Assembly: GCF_000005505.3 (NCBI RefSeq)
Contig: NC_016132.3
Location: 8,866,001-8,930,000 of the forward strand
From: Brachypodium distachyon
Taxonomy: Eukaryota; Streptophyta; Magnoliopsida; Poales; Poaceae
Length of the DNA stretch: 64,000 nucleotides
Direction of reading: 5' to 3'
Part shown: piece after piece, positions 1-11,500 of the stretch
How positions within the stretch are numbered: the first letter of the stretch is position 1
Layout: every line of letters begins with the position of its first letter
Program-made: the position numbers and the translations under genes
The notes under the pieces: model-generated
What the model was told of the DNA's origin: nothing
Database searches by the model: none
The model's input: only the letters and a program-made list of their open reading frames with translations

Positions 1-1717
1 GACAACAAGGGCCAAGTCCAAAGCCCCACTTCACTAAGACCAGACAGCGACTTCTATGAGAGGAGTAAGCACGAGACACTTCGACAAATATGAAGAAGCC
101 GACCTCCCACGGGACCTGTGCCAAAGCGACGCCAATTATCAGCATCAAGGGCAACCTTGTCGCCCACACGACACGAGGACAACACACTCAACAATTTTTT
201 ATTTTTTTTGCGAAGAGAGGACAACGCACTCAATGTTGACGAATCACCCCGGGCCCGTTGTTCGGCCACGCCCAGAAGACCACCAACACCACCTTTCAGG
301 ACCTCCATCCCCGACCGTACACCGTTCTCGCTCGAGCTGCAACGCCGTATGACCCGCCGCCCGCAGACCAAACGGCGCGAAGCAACCCGCTTGCAGACCA
401 CGATCATCGCACCAACATCCCGGGTGGGCTGGACGCGTCATAATCGAGGTTGGAGCCATTGACATAATTATTCGGACTTGGTGCAGCGGATGCCCGTGGA
501 GTATTTTGTACAATAAATATCTAAAGTAACGGTTTTGGATAATTTACTCAGAATAAAACGGAGAAATGACGAAAATTTCACCGACGGTCCTATGCTCAAC
601 TCCAAAGGACGTGCGCACATCGCGACCGTGACTCCGTGATCGAATCAAAGCTTTTACGGTTCTTCTTTTTTCGGCAGCCGGTTCTTCTCTCCATTTGCCG
701 ACATATTTACTATAGTTCCGCCGGGCCGATTCTATATCATATCACCTGTAAAACCCACGGACACTGCGCCGTGGGACCTGGTCAGCGACGGCGATGTCAC
801 CCCCTGTGGGTCTAGCCCGCGCGGGATGGTGGGGCCAGCAGAGCGAAAAGCTGGTTGATGCGACTTTCCGTAGCGCTGCTTTTCGGGCGGGGGTGTTTTG
901 TTTGTTCCGTTTTCTTTCTTTTTTTTTCTTTGTCGCGGTCGCTTTTGCTTTTATCTGTTTCTTGGTGCGCGGGTCCAAAAGGCAAACAGATTTGCAGTAG
1001 ATCAGATGGATAGTGTGCCACGCACGCACACCAGCACATGGGCACACGGCTAAGCAGCTGCAGCGCCGGTCGCTAGTAAAGAGTAGCATTTTTTTTTTTA
1101 GGAAAGTAGCAAAAATTATTTGTTTGTGAGAAGACAATGAACCGAATTATCAGAATACGGGCGCCGACGACAATACAGAACATTCTGGAATATGACAATC
1201 CGAGCGAGCGTAGAGGAAAAATTCTCTGGAGATGGACGAACAAAAGGTCGATTCGTCTACGGGCACGCTCAGACCCACGGGCGATCCCGACGGGCGGGGC
1301 CCGCGCCGTTTGCCGAAAAACTTGGCCCCGCTTGCTCGCGAGAGAGGCCGGCTGACGTGGACCTGACACCGGCTGGGCCATGTGTAACCGGCTACACCCG
1401 GTCACTGCTTCTCCGCATCTGCCGTGCACCACTGTGCTGCTGCGCACCAGCCAGCAACCAGCCAGCCCCAGCCGAATGCGCAATACCTTCGTGGTTCGAC
1501 GCGTTTCACTTCTTTCTGCTCCGTCTGGATGTTGTTGCTAGGGTAAAGCGTTTCCACTGTTTCATGTCCTGTGTTTAACTTCTTCTGTAGTGAATCGTCT
1601 GCTACTGTGATCATGCCGCATGCTGGACATTGACCAATGTATCTGCAAAAGTGAGGGCATCTTTGACCGCGCAACACAGAGCCACAGAGGTCAGATTACA
1701 CAATTTTTCTACAAGTA
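1..1717. other. Intergenic, no recognised gene
   Basis: No open frame here resembles a family I know, and the short ORFs overlap on both strands without a consistent coding frame or plausible splice sites. Two moderately GC-rich patches (about 240-460 and 1260-1480) could be remnants of first exons or of transposons. I see no terminal repeats or other structure that would let me name them. Confidence 0.5.
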
Positions 1718-1835
1718 ATCCGTCCAATAAAAATATCTCAAGTTTGTCAAAATTTGAATATATCTAGACATGATTTAGTGTATAGATGCATCCAATTTTG
1801 TCAAAATTGAAACATCTTTTGTTGGACGGAAAGAG
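1718..1835. mobile_element. Stowaway-like MITE (diverged)
   Basis: A 118-bp inverted-repeat element lies between TA dinucleotides (1716-1717 and 1836-1837). Its ends, ATCCGTCCAATA on the left and TTGGACGGAAAGAG on the right, are imperfect complements. The interior has the same layout (ATCTAGACAT, then ATAGATGCATCC) as the better-preserved Stowaway copies elsewhere in the window. It lies about 1.9 kb upstream of the Dof start codon. Confidence 0.7.
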
Positions 1836-2484
1836 TAAAAGATTTGCGCTTAAGAATATACGTAAACACCCGGATGATCATGATAACCATAGTCAAACCA
1901 CCAGCAATGTTCAAATTAGGACGTCATTGATGCCTCGTTCTTCGTGCATAATTAAAAACTGTAGGGACATAGCCGCGCAAATGGATTACGAAGTTTCTTG
2001 TGTTATTCCCGCTTTCTGTGTTTCACTTCTTCAAAATTGAGATCAAAGATTTTTTTTCTTAATTTGTTATTTTAAAATAAGATAGATGAATAGTGTTGCT
2101 AAAGAAGAATTTTGTATTCTTTTATTTCTTCTCCACTTCATGGATCAAATGAGCCCTGACAACCAGATCAAATTTGATGTCCATTGTTTGAGACATTGCT
2201 GTAGCAAACTTATATAGGCATCGTCTTGAACGCGGGAGAATTTGTCATTGCACGTACAAAGAGATGGATCGATTACCATAAAATATTTATCTACTCCAAA
2301 CCTTTGAAATGCTAGGCCAAGAGTACTCTTTTCCCACCTAAGGATTCACGAGGCTTGTTTGAAAATAGAAATGTAGAATCAATTTTTATCTCTGGTGGAA
2401 AAAAGGAAAACACACCAACCACCCAAAATGACTAAATATCCTTACAATTTTAGTAAGGGGAAACTTCCTGCCCACCACGACGAT

Positions 2485-2876
2485 GTAGTGGCGCTTCGAA
2501 GTTTGCTAACCCCCTAGCTGATTGAGGATGGAGTGACACTTCTAAATCTGCTAACCCTCGAGCCGATGGAGTGGCGTTTCCAAGTTTGCTAACCCTTGAG
2601 CCGATGGAGTGGAGCTTCCAAGTTTCCTAACCCTCTAGCTGATTAAGGATGGAGTGGCACTTCCAATTATCTCTTAACCCTCGAGCCGATGGAGTGGCGT
2701 TTCCAAATTTGCTAACCCTTAAGCCGTTGGAGTGGCGTTTCCAAGTTTGCTAACTCTTGAGCCGATGGAGTGTCGTTTCCAAGTTTGCTAACCCTTGAGC
2801 CGATGGAGTGACGTTTCCAAGTTTGCTAACCCTTGAGCCGATGGAGTGACGTTTCCAAGTCTACTAACTCTTGAGC
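2485..2876. repeat. Degenerate minisatellite, about 38-bp unit
   Basis: About ten tandem units share the core GAGCCGATGGAGTGGCGTTT followed by CCAAGTTTGCTAACCCTT. The right-hand units are spaced exactly 38 bp apart. The left-hand units alternate with a longer variant of about 46 bp containing CTAGCTGATTGAGGATGGAG, so the array is a mix of two unit lengths. Similarity increases to the right, where GTGACGTTTCC replaces GTGGCGTTTCC in consecutive units, suggesting recent local expansion. No coding frame runs through it. Confidence 0.85.
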
Positions 2877-3732
2877 TTTTACCTTATCATCACATCCTTT
2901 TCTTTTTCAAAGAGTCTTCTCCCCCCTCTTATTTCATATCATCCTCTTCCTTAGAGCTCCTCTTCCTCTCGTGAGGTCACAAAGTTTACCGATCAAACTT
3001 TATGATGGGACTCAGGATGAAGAGCTTAAATGGCTTATGGCAAAAAGGTCTGCAAAGGCAAGATCTAGCAACAACGAGGCTTTGGTTGAATGAATTCGCC
3101 ATTGTTGACCTGGGAGATGTCAATGTGTTGAGGTTTTATCGAATGAGTCAGAGAGTTTGAAAATGAATTGTTGAATAGGTTGTATTTGATGTGACAGTCC
3201 AAATACACTTTGGCTGCAACGGTGAGGCACAAAATAGTCCCGTGAGGCCATGAATAAAAAGAATAGACCTTGCGACAATATTAATAGGAAGAACCAAGAG
3301 CGTATATTTAACGGGTTTTCTTTACTGAATCATGGGAAGGAGCAGCCCTCTCCACTTGACGTCTAGCAACCGTTTTTGTGTTGAGCAAGATTTACATGAC
3401 TTTATCTTGAGAGGATTTTGTGCGTGGGTGGATGTCATGTGCATCCATCGCCTTTTGTAACTTTACCGGCTGCCCCGGTGGAAAAGGGCAAAAAGGCACA
3501 TTAAGTTCCTCCGAGGAGGCCCTACACTTTTCGCTCGCACATCCACGCACAATTATTTGTGGGACTTCCCTTCTTCGCCGGCCTACCGACGCCGAACTCC
3601 ACAGCACTCCGCACTTCCGCAGTGACATGCCATTCTACCCCGCGCCCTGCCGCCGCCCATCACCCTCCTCCTGCTCTCGCGCCTGAGACGGCGGCGACCG
3701 CGCGCTTGGCCGAGACCGGTACCCATCCCGCC
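2877..3732. other. Upstream region of the Dof gene
   Basis: This stretch runs from the minisatellite to the Dof start codon. It is AT-rich to about 3420, then GC-rich and pyrimidine-rich from about 3580 (CCGCCGCCCATCACCCTCCT), as is usual for grass 5' leaders. Promoter and 5' UTR presumably lie here, but I cannot place a convincing TATA box or transcription start. Confidence 0.4.
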
Positions 3733-6700
3733 ATGGCCGCGATTAGGGACCGGGGGGACGCCGCCATTAAGCTCTTCGGCCGCACCATCCCGCTCCTCCA
3801 CGCCGCCGCCGCCGCCACCGAGGTTAGTGAGCACAAGCCTCGGCCTCGGCCTCGGCCTCAGCCTTTGCGAATCTTTCTTGGCCCGGGAGGTCTCCGGTTC
3901 CTTTCGCTCCCCTTTGGATGCGAATGCGATGCGCCTTTTCTGCTTTGTTCCCTGCTTTTGCGCTGTCAATGCGCGGTTGTTTCTGTGGGGATTCTCTTTT
4001 CGTTTTGCAGTTTCGTTTTCCCCACTGCTGAGATGTGTTTAAGCCACCTATTAATTATTTTTTCTTCAGGTGCCATTTTGTTCAGTTGTTGTTACAAATT
4101 GTTTTTCTTTTTGCGAGGTGGTGTTAATTTTTTTTTTGGCTGCCATGCAGCTTGATGCAGTTCTGAACCATAACTCTATCCTCCTCTTTTTCTCCTTTGT
4201 AACCCAATTCATTGTTTGGATTGATCATTGATTGAACTACGTTTTCTTCCTTGTTTGTGACTAGAGAGTAGAAGCAACTCTTCTTTTCCCTATCGTACAT
4301 CTTGCTCTCTTTTCTTTTTTGACATGGCTCTTTATCCTGCTCTCTATTTGAGGAATTTGCTCAGTCTTCAAAAATCTCATTTGATTATTTCTGTCTCTTC
4401 AGTTATGTTTCTTGGTCTTAATTGGGGTCCAGGGAATTATTGGGTTACGTATCTTTTTGCGCTAGGAGCCTTCTTGATTTGACACGATGTAGACAGTAGT
4501 ACTTGAATTGGTACTATATGCTAACAGCCTGATAGCCTCTACCTTCAAAAGGTGTACTATAAGGTATTAGGGAAACGATTTTGTGTTGAAAAAGGAAACG
4601 GTTAAATAAATTGTTCATAAGGATTCTATTTAACCTTTTCTCACGGAATGAAAATTTGGAGTCAAGTCCTATGAGCAGTGTATTTACGTTGAGTTGCAAA
4701 TTCAGGGTCAACTGCCTATTGTGACTAAGCCGGTCTTTTCTCCGGTAGCTAAGCTAGCCCTACAGAATATAAATGCTTAATTGAAGTGTTGCTTGTACAC
4801 TGGTATGGAATTAGAGGGAGACTTTTTGCAAACAGTTCTGCTAGTGCTATGGACCTATAAAAGCAGTTGTGTTTTGTGTCTTGGAATGCCTGATGGTCAA
4901 GATATTAAATCATGGTTCATGATAAAACCAATCAATGAAAGCTACGCTAACCTGTTACCTGTTGGGAGCTATGTCATCAATATTGTTTAAAAATTAAAAC
5001 ATCGGTAATAGATTCTGAGCAGCATAGCATTGTCTTGTATATATGTCTTCTTCTTTTTGGCGATGGGTCTTGTATATATGTCATTGCTAAAGAACAAATT
5101 CACCTTCCTTTTTATCAATATCTAGTGCCAAACTGATTCACCAAAAATAATTTGCAACCTGCCCTAGAAATTGAAATCCTACTTGTGTGCATGTTGCATC
5201 ATAGTGAAGTACATACACACTGTCAACGGTGCCGGTTAGTAGTTCTGATGCTACCTCTTAATCTAGACATCTAGTGCTTTATGGTGAAATACAATGTCTT
5301 AGAATTCTTCAGTCACACCACCGGTTCCTTGGAAGGTAGTTCTTAACCATCCGAAGTATGACAGAGCTTCACTAGTGCATGTAACTACAACAGAGAAAGG
5401 GGCTAGTGACCATAATAAACAAAGGGCCCAACAGAGCCACAGAGGGGAAACTATTAGTCAATGATTAACACCTCTTGAACAAATGTAGTGATGCATGTAA
5501 TGTAATTCATGGATGAACATGAAAATAAACTGTACATGACTGAAGAAACATCAATAAGGTGTTGCATGTTAATGTAAATCAGCTATGGACGATGGTATCA
5601 AGTGGATGTTATGACCTCACATAGTTATAGCAGCAGCTGAAATAAACATGTAGGCCTTGTTTGGTGTTAGTGTATTTTTTAGTCACTAGTGTTTTGGTAT
5701 TTGAGGGGTTTGTGTGTTCACCCAAAACACTAAAAACACTAGTATGAGAAGTGTTTTAATTTGGTACAAAACTGGTGTTTTGTGTGTGTGTGTGTGTGGG
5801 TGGGGGGGGGGGGGGGGACCAGGATAATCCCCTCTAAACCTTTCCTACCAAACAACCATTTGGGGTTTCTAGTGTTTTTTAATTTGGAGTCGATATTACC
5901 CTAGAAAACACCCCAAAAACTCTAGTACCAAACAAGGCCTAATGGTTTCTTATGCCGGTCTGCATTGTTTCCAGTTTGTCATCTTTTTATATGCCTTATA
6001 GTAATTTGAGTAACGTGCCAGTTACTTGATCACCGTTAGCTCCTTCCAAAGTTGTAGTTTTATTGCATATGTATGTAGCTAAGTCAACATGAAATTCTGC
6101 TTGATATTTTGCGTTTTATCTGTTGGCAATATGTAGGACTATGCTATACCTATTTGAACTATTAGTCTCATGCATGTTAAATAATGTTTTTCAGGTTGTC
6201 ACCAAGCTAAGAATTGATGAAAACAAGAATGATGCCGTGCCATGTGTCTCAGACAAGCTCTTGAATGTCAAAGAAACTCCTTTTTGTTCCAAGAATAGTG
6301 AAGATAATGATTTACAAGCTCTCAGCAGGCATGGTGGGATAATGGGAACTGATTCCAAATCGGAGGACACTAAGACCGAGTCTGATGAACTTGACCAAGA
6401 CAAGGTACTCAAGAAACCTGATATAATTGTGCCATGCCCTCGCTGCAATAGCATGGAAACGAAGTTCTGCTACTTCAACAATTACAATGTCAGCCAGCCT
6501 AGGCACTACTGCAGGAATTGTCAGAGGTATTGGACAGCTGGTGGAAATATTAGGAATGTCCCTGTAGGTTCTGGAAGACGCAGAAATAAGCATGCATCTC
6601 ACTTCCGGCAAGCTATGATGCGGCATGACAATAACATTGCTGCCGCTGAAGATGTTCCCAGTGTGATTCACCATCTACCACTTCCACTTGTAGCTCCTGT

Positions 6701-7568
6701 CCTCCCAGGACCGATTAAAGAAAATGAAACAGCAAAGGAATTTGGATCTGAAGTGCCAGTTTGTAATTCTATGGCTACAGTCCTTGATAATGGAGAACAG
6801 AAGGGTATTCACCTTGTTCCCTTGGTCTCTGGTGATAATAAGGAAGAACAATCATGTGCATCCTCTGCAGCAGTATTGGGTTGCTCGGAAAATATGACGC
6901 TCGATAGCATAGTAAAAAAGGAGTCGGGCAATGTGTCAGGATACTGTAATGGCATGACATTGCCTCAGTCTCATGTTCAGTCTTACCCTAACGGGCCTGC
7001 TTTGGTGTTCCCTTGGAGTCCTGGATGGAACAGTATCGCTGTCATGGCAGCTAGTCAGTGCTCAACAGAGCCTGTTCATGGGTTGGAAATTGCAAAGCAC
7101 AGCCTGCTTTCATGGGCGCCTCCATCGATGATGACAGCTCCAGGAATTTGTGCACCTGTTGTTCCCTTTCCTTTGATGCCACCTTTCTGGAGCTGCCTTC
7201 CTGGCTGGCCTAATGGAACATGGAGTTCACCATGGCCTGGAAGTAATGGCTCTCCCAACAAAATTACCTGTTCAGAGAACAATTCTCCAACGCTTGGAAA
7301 GCATTCAAGAGAAGTAGCAGACATGCAGGAAGAAGAAAAGAGAGAAAACACCCTATGGATCCCTAAAACTCGTAGAATTGATGGGACAGCTGAGGCCACA
7401 AAGAGTTCGATCTTGGATACTCTCGGCATCAAACATGATGAGAATGGCCTGTTCAAGTCTTTCCAGCGGAAGGTTCCGAAAAATGACAAGACACCGGATT
7501 CTCCTCTGACCCTGCAGGCCAACCCAGCAGCGTTTTCACGATCTCAGTCATTCCAGGAGAGGACATGA
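3733..7568 (+). CDS. Dof zinc-finger transcription factor, cycling Dof factor (CDF) class
   Basis: Two exons: 3733-3822 and 6195-7568, phase-0 intron with donor GAG|GTTAGT and acceptor TTTTTCAG|GTTG; 487 aa. The start ATG follows CCGCC, and exon 1 encodes the CDF N-terminal motif [11 protein letters not shown]. The single C2C2 Dof finger begins at [12 protein letters not shown], with zinc ligands C111, C114, C136 and C139, and runs into QRYWTAGG and [13 protein letters not shown]. The C-terminal half keeps CDF blocks: SWAPPS, a Trp/Pro-rich stretch with [23 protein letters not shown], and SILDTLGIK followed by LFKSF. Family knowledge: Dof factors bind AAAG cores. CDFs repress CONSTANS/FT-type flowering genes and are removed in daylight by GIGANTEA-FKF1 acting on the C-terminal blocks. 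The gene is intact. The exact CDF paralogue cannot be assigned from sequence alone. Confidence 0.93.
5653..5939. mobile_element. Tourist-like MITE in the Dof intron
   Basis: The ends GGCCTTGTTTGGT and ACCAAACAAGGCC are perfect inverted repeats over 13 bp. The internal flanks (ACACTAAAAACACTAGT and CACCCCAAAAACTCTAGT) are also partly complementary. TA flanks both sides, and the right flank reads TAA as in PIF/Harbinger-type Tourist elements, but the left flank reads GTA, so the 3-bp duplication is not clean. It contains a TG/G microsatellite. It lies in the single intron of the Dof gene. Confidence 0.7.
5780..5817. repeat. (TG)n followed by poly-G run
   Basis: A (TG)n run is followed by GGG, T and 16 consecutive G (5802-5817), inside the Tourist-like MITE. 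The exact G count is likely to be unreliable in assembly. Confidence 0.85.
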
Positions 7569-8521
7569 GAATTTGATGCTTTATTTCCTACCGCCTCCAT
7601 CCGTCTATCAACCACCTTCACCAGAGTGTTGTCCAAAGAAAGGAGATTATATCACAGAAGAATGGTCAGTGTTACTTGTTGGGCGTCATCTTGAGTTTAT
7701 ATCTTGCTAGACGGCAAGTACTTCTACAGCCAACATAAAGGCTTCCAGTGCTCTGAACTTAGTCAGATGTTTCTGCTTCCTCAGGGAGTGTTTATGTAAA
7801 TATTAGGCGAGTTTGTCTATAGACGTTTTCCTGGCACCGGTCAAGTTTGAGAAGTCACTGCACTGAGATTTGAGATGGTTCATGAGCCGAAGAGGAATCA
7901 CCATAGATGGTTCATGAGCCGAAGAGGAATCACCATACATCTGCTGGATCTCAAAAACGTGCTCCATTTTTAGGAAGATGTCACTCTGTCTGTATGTAGC
8001 TAACATGTCCTAAAGTTTATGTAATGGTTGTTATGCTAACCTTCAAATTCTTAGTCTGGGAACAGAAATGGAATCAGTTCAGTTTCGATATAAACAAATT
8101 TGGATATATTCTTTGGTGTGAAACATGCAATCTCATGTGCCCATCGTACACTCAACAAGTCAATCGACATTTACCCCAAAGAAGGAACAGTTGAACATCA
8201 AACAGTATTTCAGATAGAATAGAGAGGACATCCATTGCACTATTCACCCATTCACGTAACAGTTATGTTGCCAACATTAACGGAAATTCTCGTAGGTCAA
8301 CTTCTATTTTCATTTCAGTAAATGTTCGATGAGATACATACATAAAACCCAGAGGCTAATCTGTTTTAGCCTAAATCTACCACCTTTGCAGTTTTCTTTT
8401 TCAAAGCCTACCACCTTACAGTTAACAAATGATTGACCCGTATACACACCGAAAGGGCAGAAAATAACAAAATAAATGGAACTTCAGAAAAGAAGAAAAA
8501 CACTATACAGTTTCCCTGGGG
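7569..8521. other. Convergent intergenic region, Dof 3' UTR side
   Basis: This is the 953-bp space between the stop codons of two genes that face each other. The left part is presumably Dof 3' UTR and the right part (8100-8521) presumably the flippase 3' UTR. No ORF of interest is present. Confidence 0.5.
7873..7936. repeat. Perfect 32-bp tandem duplication
   Basis: The unit beginning AGATGGTTCATGAGCCGAAG and ending GAATCACCAT occurs twice head-to-tail (7873-7904 and 7905-7936) without a mismatch. It lies about 300 bp past the Dof stop codon, probably in its 3' UTR or just beyond. Confidence 0.9.
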
Positions 8522-11500
8522 TCATGACAAGGTTCTCATTGGAATTTCCGAACGGTTCACCTGATTTAACGCCTCAAACTTCTCCATCTCTCGGGCGATT
8601 TGAATATCACTGGGCCTAAAGTGCTCTGTGAAAGCCTTGATCACAAAATGCGGGACCATTGCTGCAGCAACAATGATAAGCAGCAGTAGCCAAAACAAAC
8701 CAGTCCCCATTAAATGATAAATGGCCCTGAAATGATTGGTTGACGTCAGTTTGTTGCATCCATTATAGGTAATCAGAAGCATATGCAATAGCCAATAGGT
8801 TGCAATTATTAAGCAATCCTACTCAAGAAAACATGTAGACAGCTCATTCTACTTTTAAGAAACACATAGATGCTTGCAAGAAATACAGTGTTTGATCTAT
8901 GTATGCCAAAAGAAAAAGAGCATGGGATGAGAGCACGTGAGGAATGTTGCTTGTTGCTTTCTTATCACATAGAGAAGTGGAATCTCCAAGCTCAAGCATC
9001 TTGAACTCAGGAACTGCAGATCACAAGCTCGCCTCCCATTACAGTTATAAAAGCTTAAGTTTTATTTTTTTTCTTCAGACGATTTCATTGGTATTTTATC
9101 CTGACAATACAAACAAATGTTGTAGAAAGCTAGCAATCTTATATGTCCAATGGAGAAAAGAATCTGAACACCTTTGCCTATTCTAAACCACAGACCACAG
9201 CATTTTAATATTAACATCACAGCTATTGCATGAATACGAAAATAGTTGCAGGGGACTCATTACAGTAATAAGATGCTGGAGATGAAGTACTTACCCATAA
9301 CCAGGAAGAAACCATATGGAATCTATCACAAAGAGGCAAATGGCTGTTGCTGCTATTGTGCCCCATACAAACGCATGTATAATCCAATTCCACCGAATGA
9401 TGTCCATGGCCAATTGCATATTTACAACGATGACAGATGCAAGTGCCCACAAATCTCCCAGACTAGACATATCTATTGTACTTTGTCTATATGCAAAATA
9501 CGGTATGTAGATCACAACCAAACTCTGCCAAAGCGCTTCAACCATATTGAGGACAAACAAATTCAGATTATACTTCTCATTCCTTTGGCCAGATCCATAG
9601 AGCTTTGGGTAAGCTAGCAGTGTTGACTTACTAAGATCCTTGTCAAGAATACCAACAACAATTGTCGGAAGCGATGTATAAAGCACGGTATACAATAGGC
9701 TACTCCATTCAGAGATAGCAGTTGTCAAGGTGAATGCTGTATAAAGCACATACCTGAGATCACACCATAAATATTATTTTTGGTAATTGTCCATGCAAAT
9801 ATAGGAAAAATAGAAGTACCCCATAACAAATTTTTGATAACTCAACTGAATATAACCATTATAAATTTATAGCACAAGGTATACATGTTCTAATGCATAT
9901 AGCGCCTGAACACTAGAAAACGAAAATTTCTCCCCTTTTTCCCAACTAGATTATAATATGGAGAATTCCAATAGCATCTGAGTAATTTCCTGCCCAAAAC
10001 AAATATACTACTCCCTCCGTGCCATATTAAGTGCCGAAATATTACATGTATCTAGACGCTTTTTAGGTATAGATACATCCAATTTGGGCAAATTTGAGTC
10101 ACTTAATATGGGACGGAGGGAGTAATATTTTCCCAAATCATAAGAATTTATCCTCTTTAAAAATTCTTACCAGAAAAGAACCAAGACAAATGTGGCATTC
10201 TTGTAAAAGTTGTAAAGAATCATGTAACCCATCCTTTGATAATTCCAGTGACCATGAACTAATAGAAGAGGAACCAAGAATCTGAATTGCCCCATAGAAA
10301 AATCTGATGCCATAACAGCCTGTCCTCCTTCTTGGCCACTGATGCCAATCCCAACATCAGCCATTTGAATCATTGAAACATCATTTGCTCCTGAATGTCA
10401 CAGGTTAAGTAAAATACATCAATTGTGCACTGTACATCCATCCTAGGTGGAAAATATAACATAGTAGAAGAAGCAGAAGGGAATACCATCACCGATTGCT
10501 AAGGTCATATCGTCCGTCCTGTTTTTTATTAGTGCAACTATCCCTGCCTTTTGTAAAGGGGCCACTCGACAACATAAGACAACGCTACATTCTGTAGCTA
10601 CTTTGAAAAGCTGTCACAAACAAAGTAAGACACAGATCAAGCATCAATTATGACATCTTAATAAATTGATCTTATATCTTTTCTGGGGAGAAAAATGATC
10701 TTATATCTGAGGACAAAAGATTAGTACAGTAGCATTAACAGAATCACATATAGATGTACCTCTTCTTGCAATTCCGTCTCGAGGATGTAAACAAGGCTGT
10801 TGCCATCTACAATCAAAGCAAGAACTACACCAGCAGATTCTGATGATAACACTGGATTCAGTGTGTCCAATGTAGATGTGACTCTGAGCTCCTTAATTGT
10901 TGCAATTGCTTCCTCAAGACTTTTCTTGCAAGACTCCTTAGAATTATTATTTATCACAATTTGCGTCATGTCATTGGTCAGCAGCTTACAAGAGTAGCCA
11001 ATAGAAATTGCTGTCTCCTGCTTATCCCCTGTCAAAATCCAGACCTTCATGCCTGCTTGCCGAAGAGATTCTATTGCTTCTGGTACCCCATCTTGAAGCT
11101 TATCTTCAATCCCAGTGGCCCCCAATATGTGTATATTGCACTCTATATTGACTGCAACTGATCGAAGTAAATTTCCCCTTCCAAGTACTGCAGTGCTAGC
11201 ATTCTCATATGCCGACTGCCACTCCTCATATTCAGGTTGACTCAATTCACGCATACCAACAACAAGAGTTCTTAGGCCAAGCGATGAATATTTGTGGAGA
11301 TGTGCCTCTGTAGCACGAACACTGTCCAGTTCTTTGTTGGTGATTCCAAACATGGAACTGTCTGCACCTTTGGCATATAGCTTAACAGTGCTGTCAGGGC
11401 AGCCAACAATGACAGACATCCTCTTACGATCACTATCAAACTCATGAAGTCCTAATATATCAAATCTGCACATCCCACACCAACAATGACAGGATAGGTC

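Noticed and set aside
3559..4155. 198-codon ORF covering the Dof first exon
   Set aside because: The frame with the CDF motif starts at the internal ATG 3733 and leaves through a good donor at 3823. Further translation runs into AT-rich intron.
9246..9617. Plus-strand ORF of 123 codons
   Set aside because: It is antisense to the penultimate membrane exon of the flippase and has no protein-family features.
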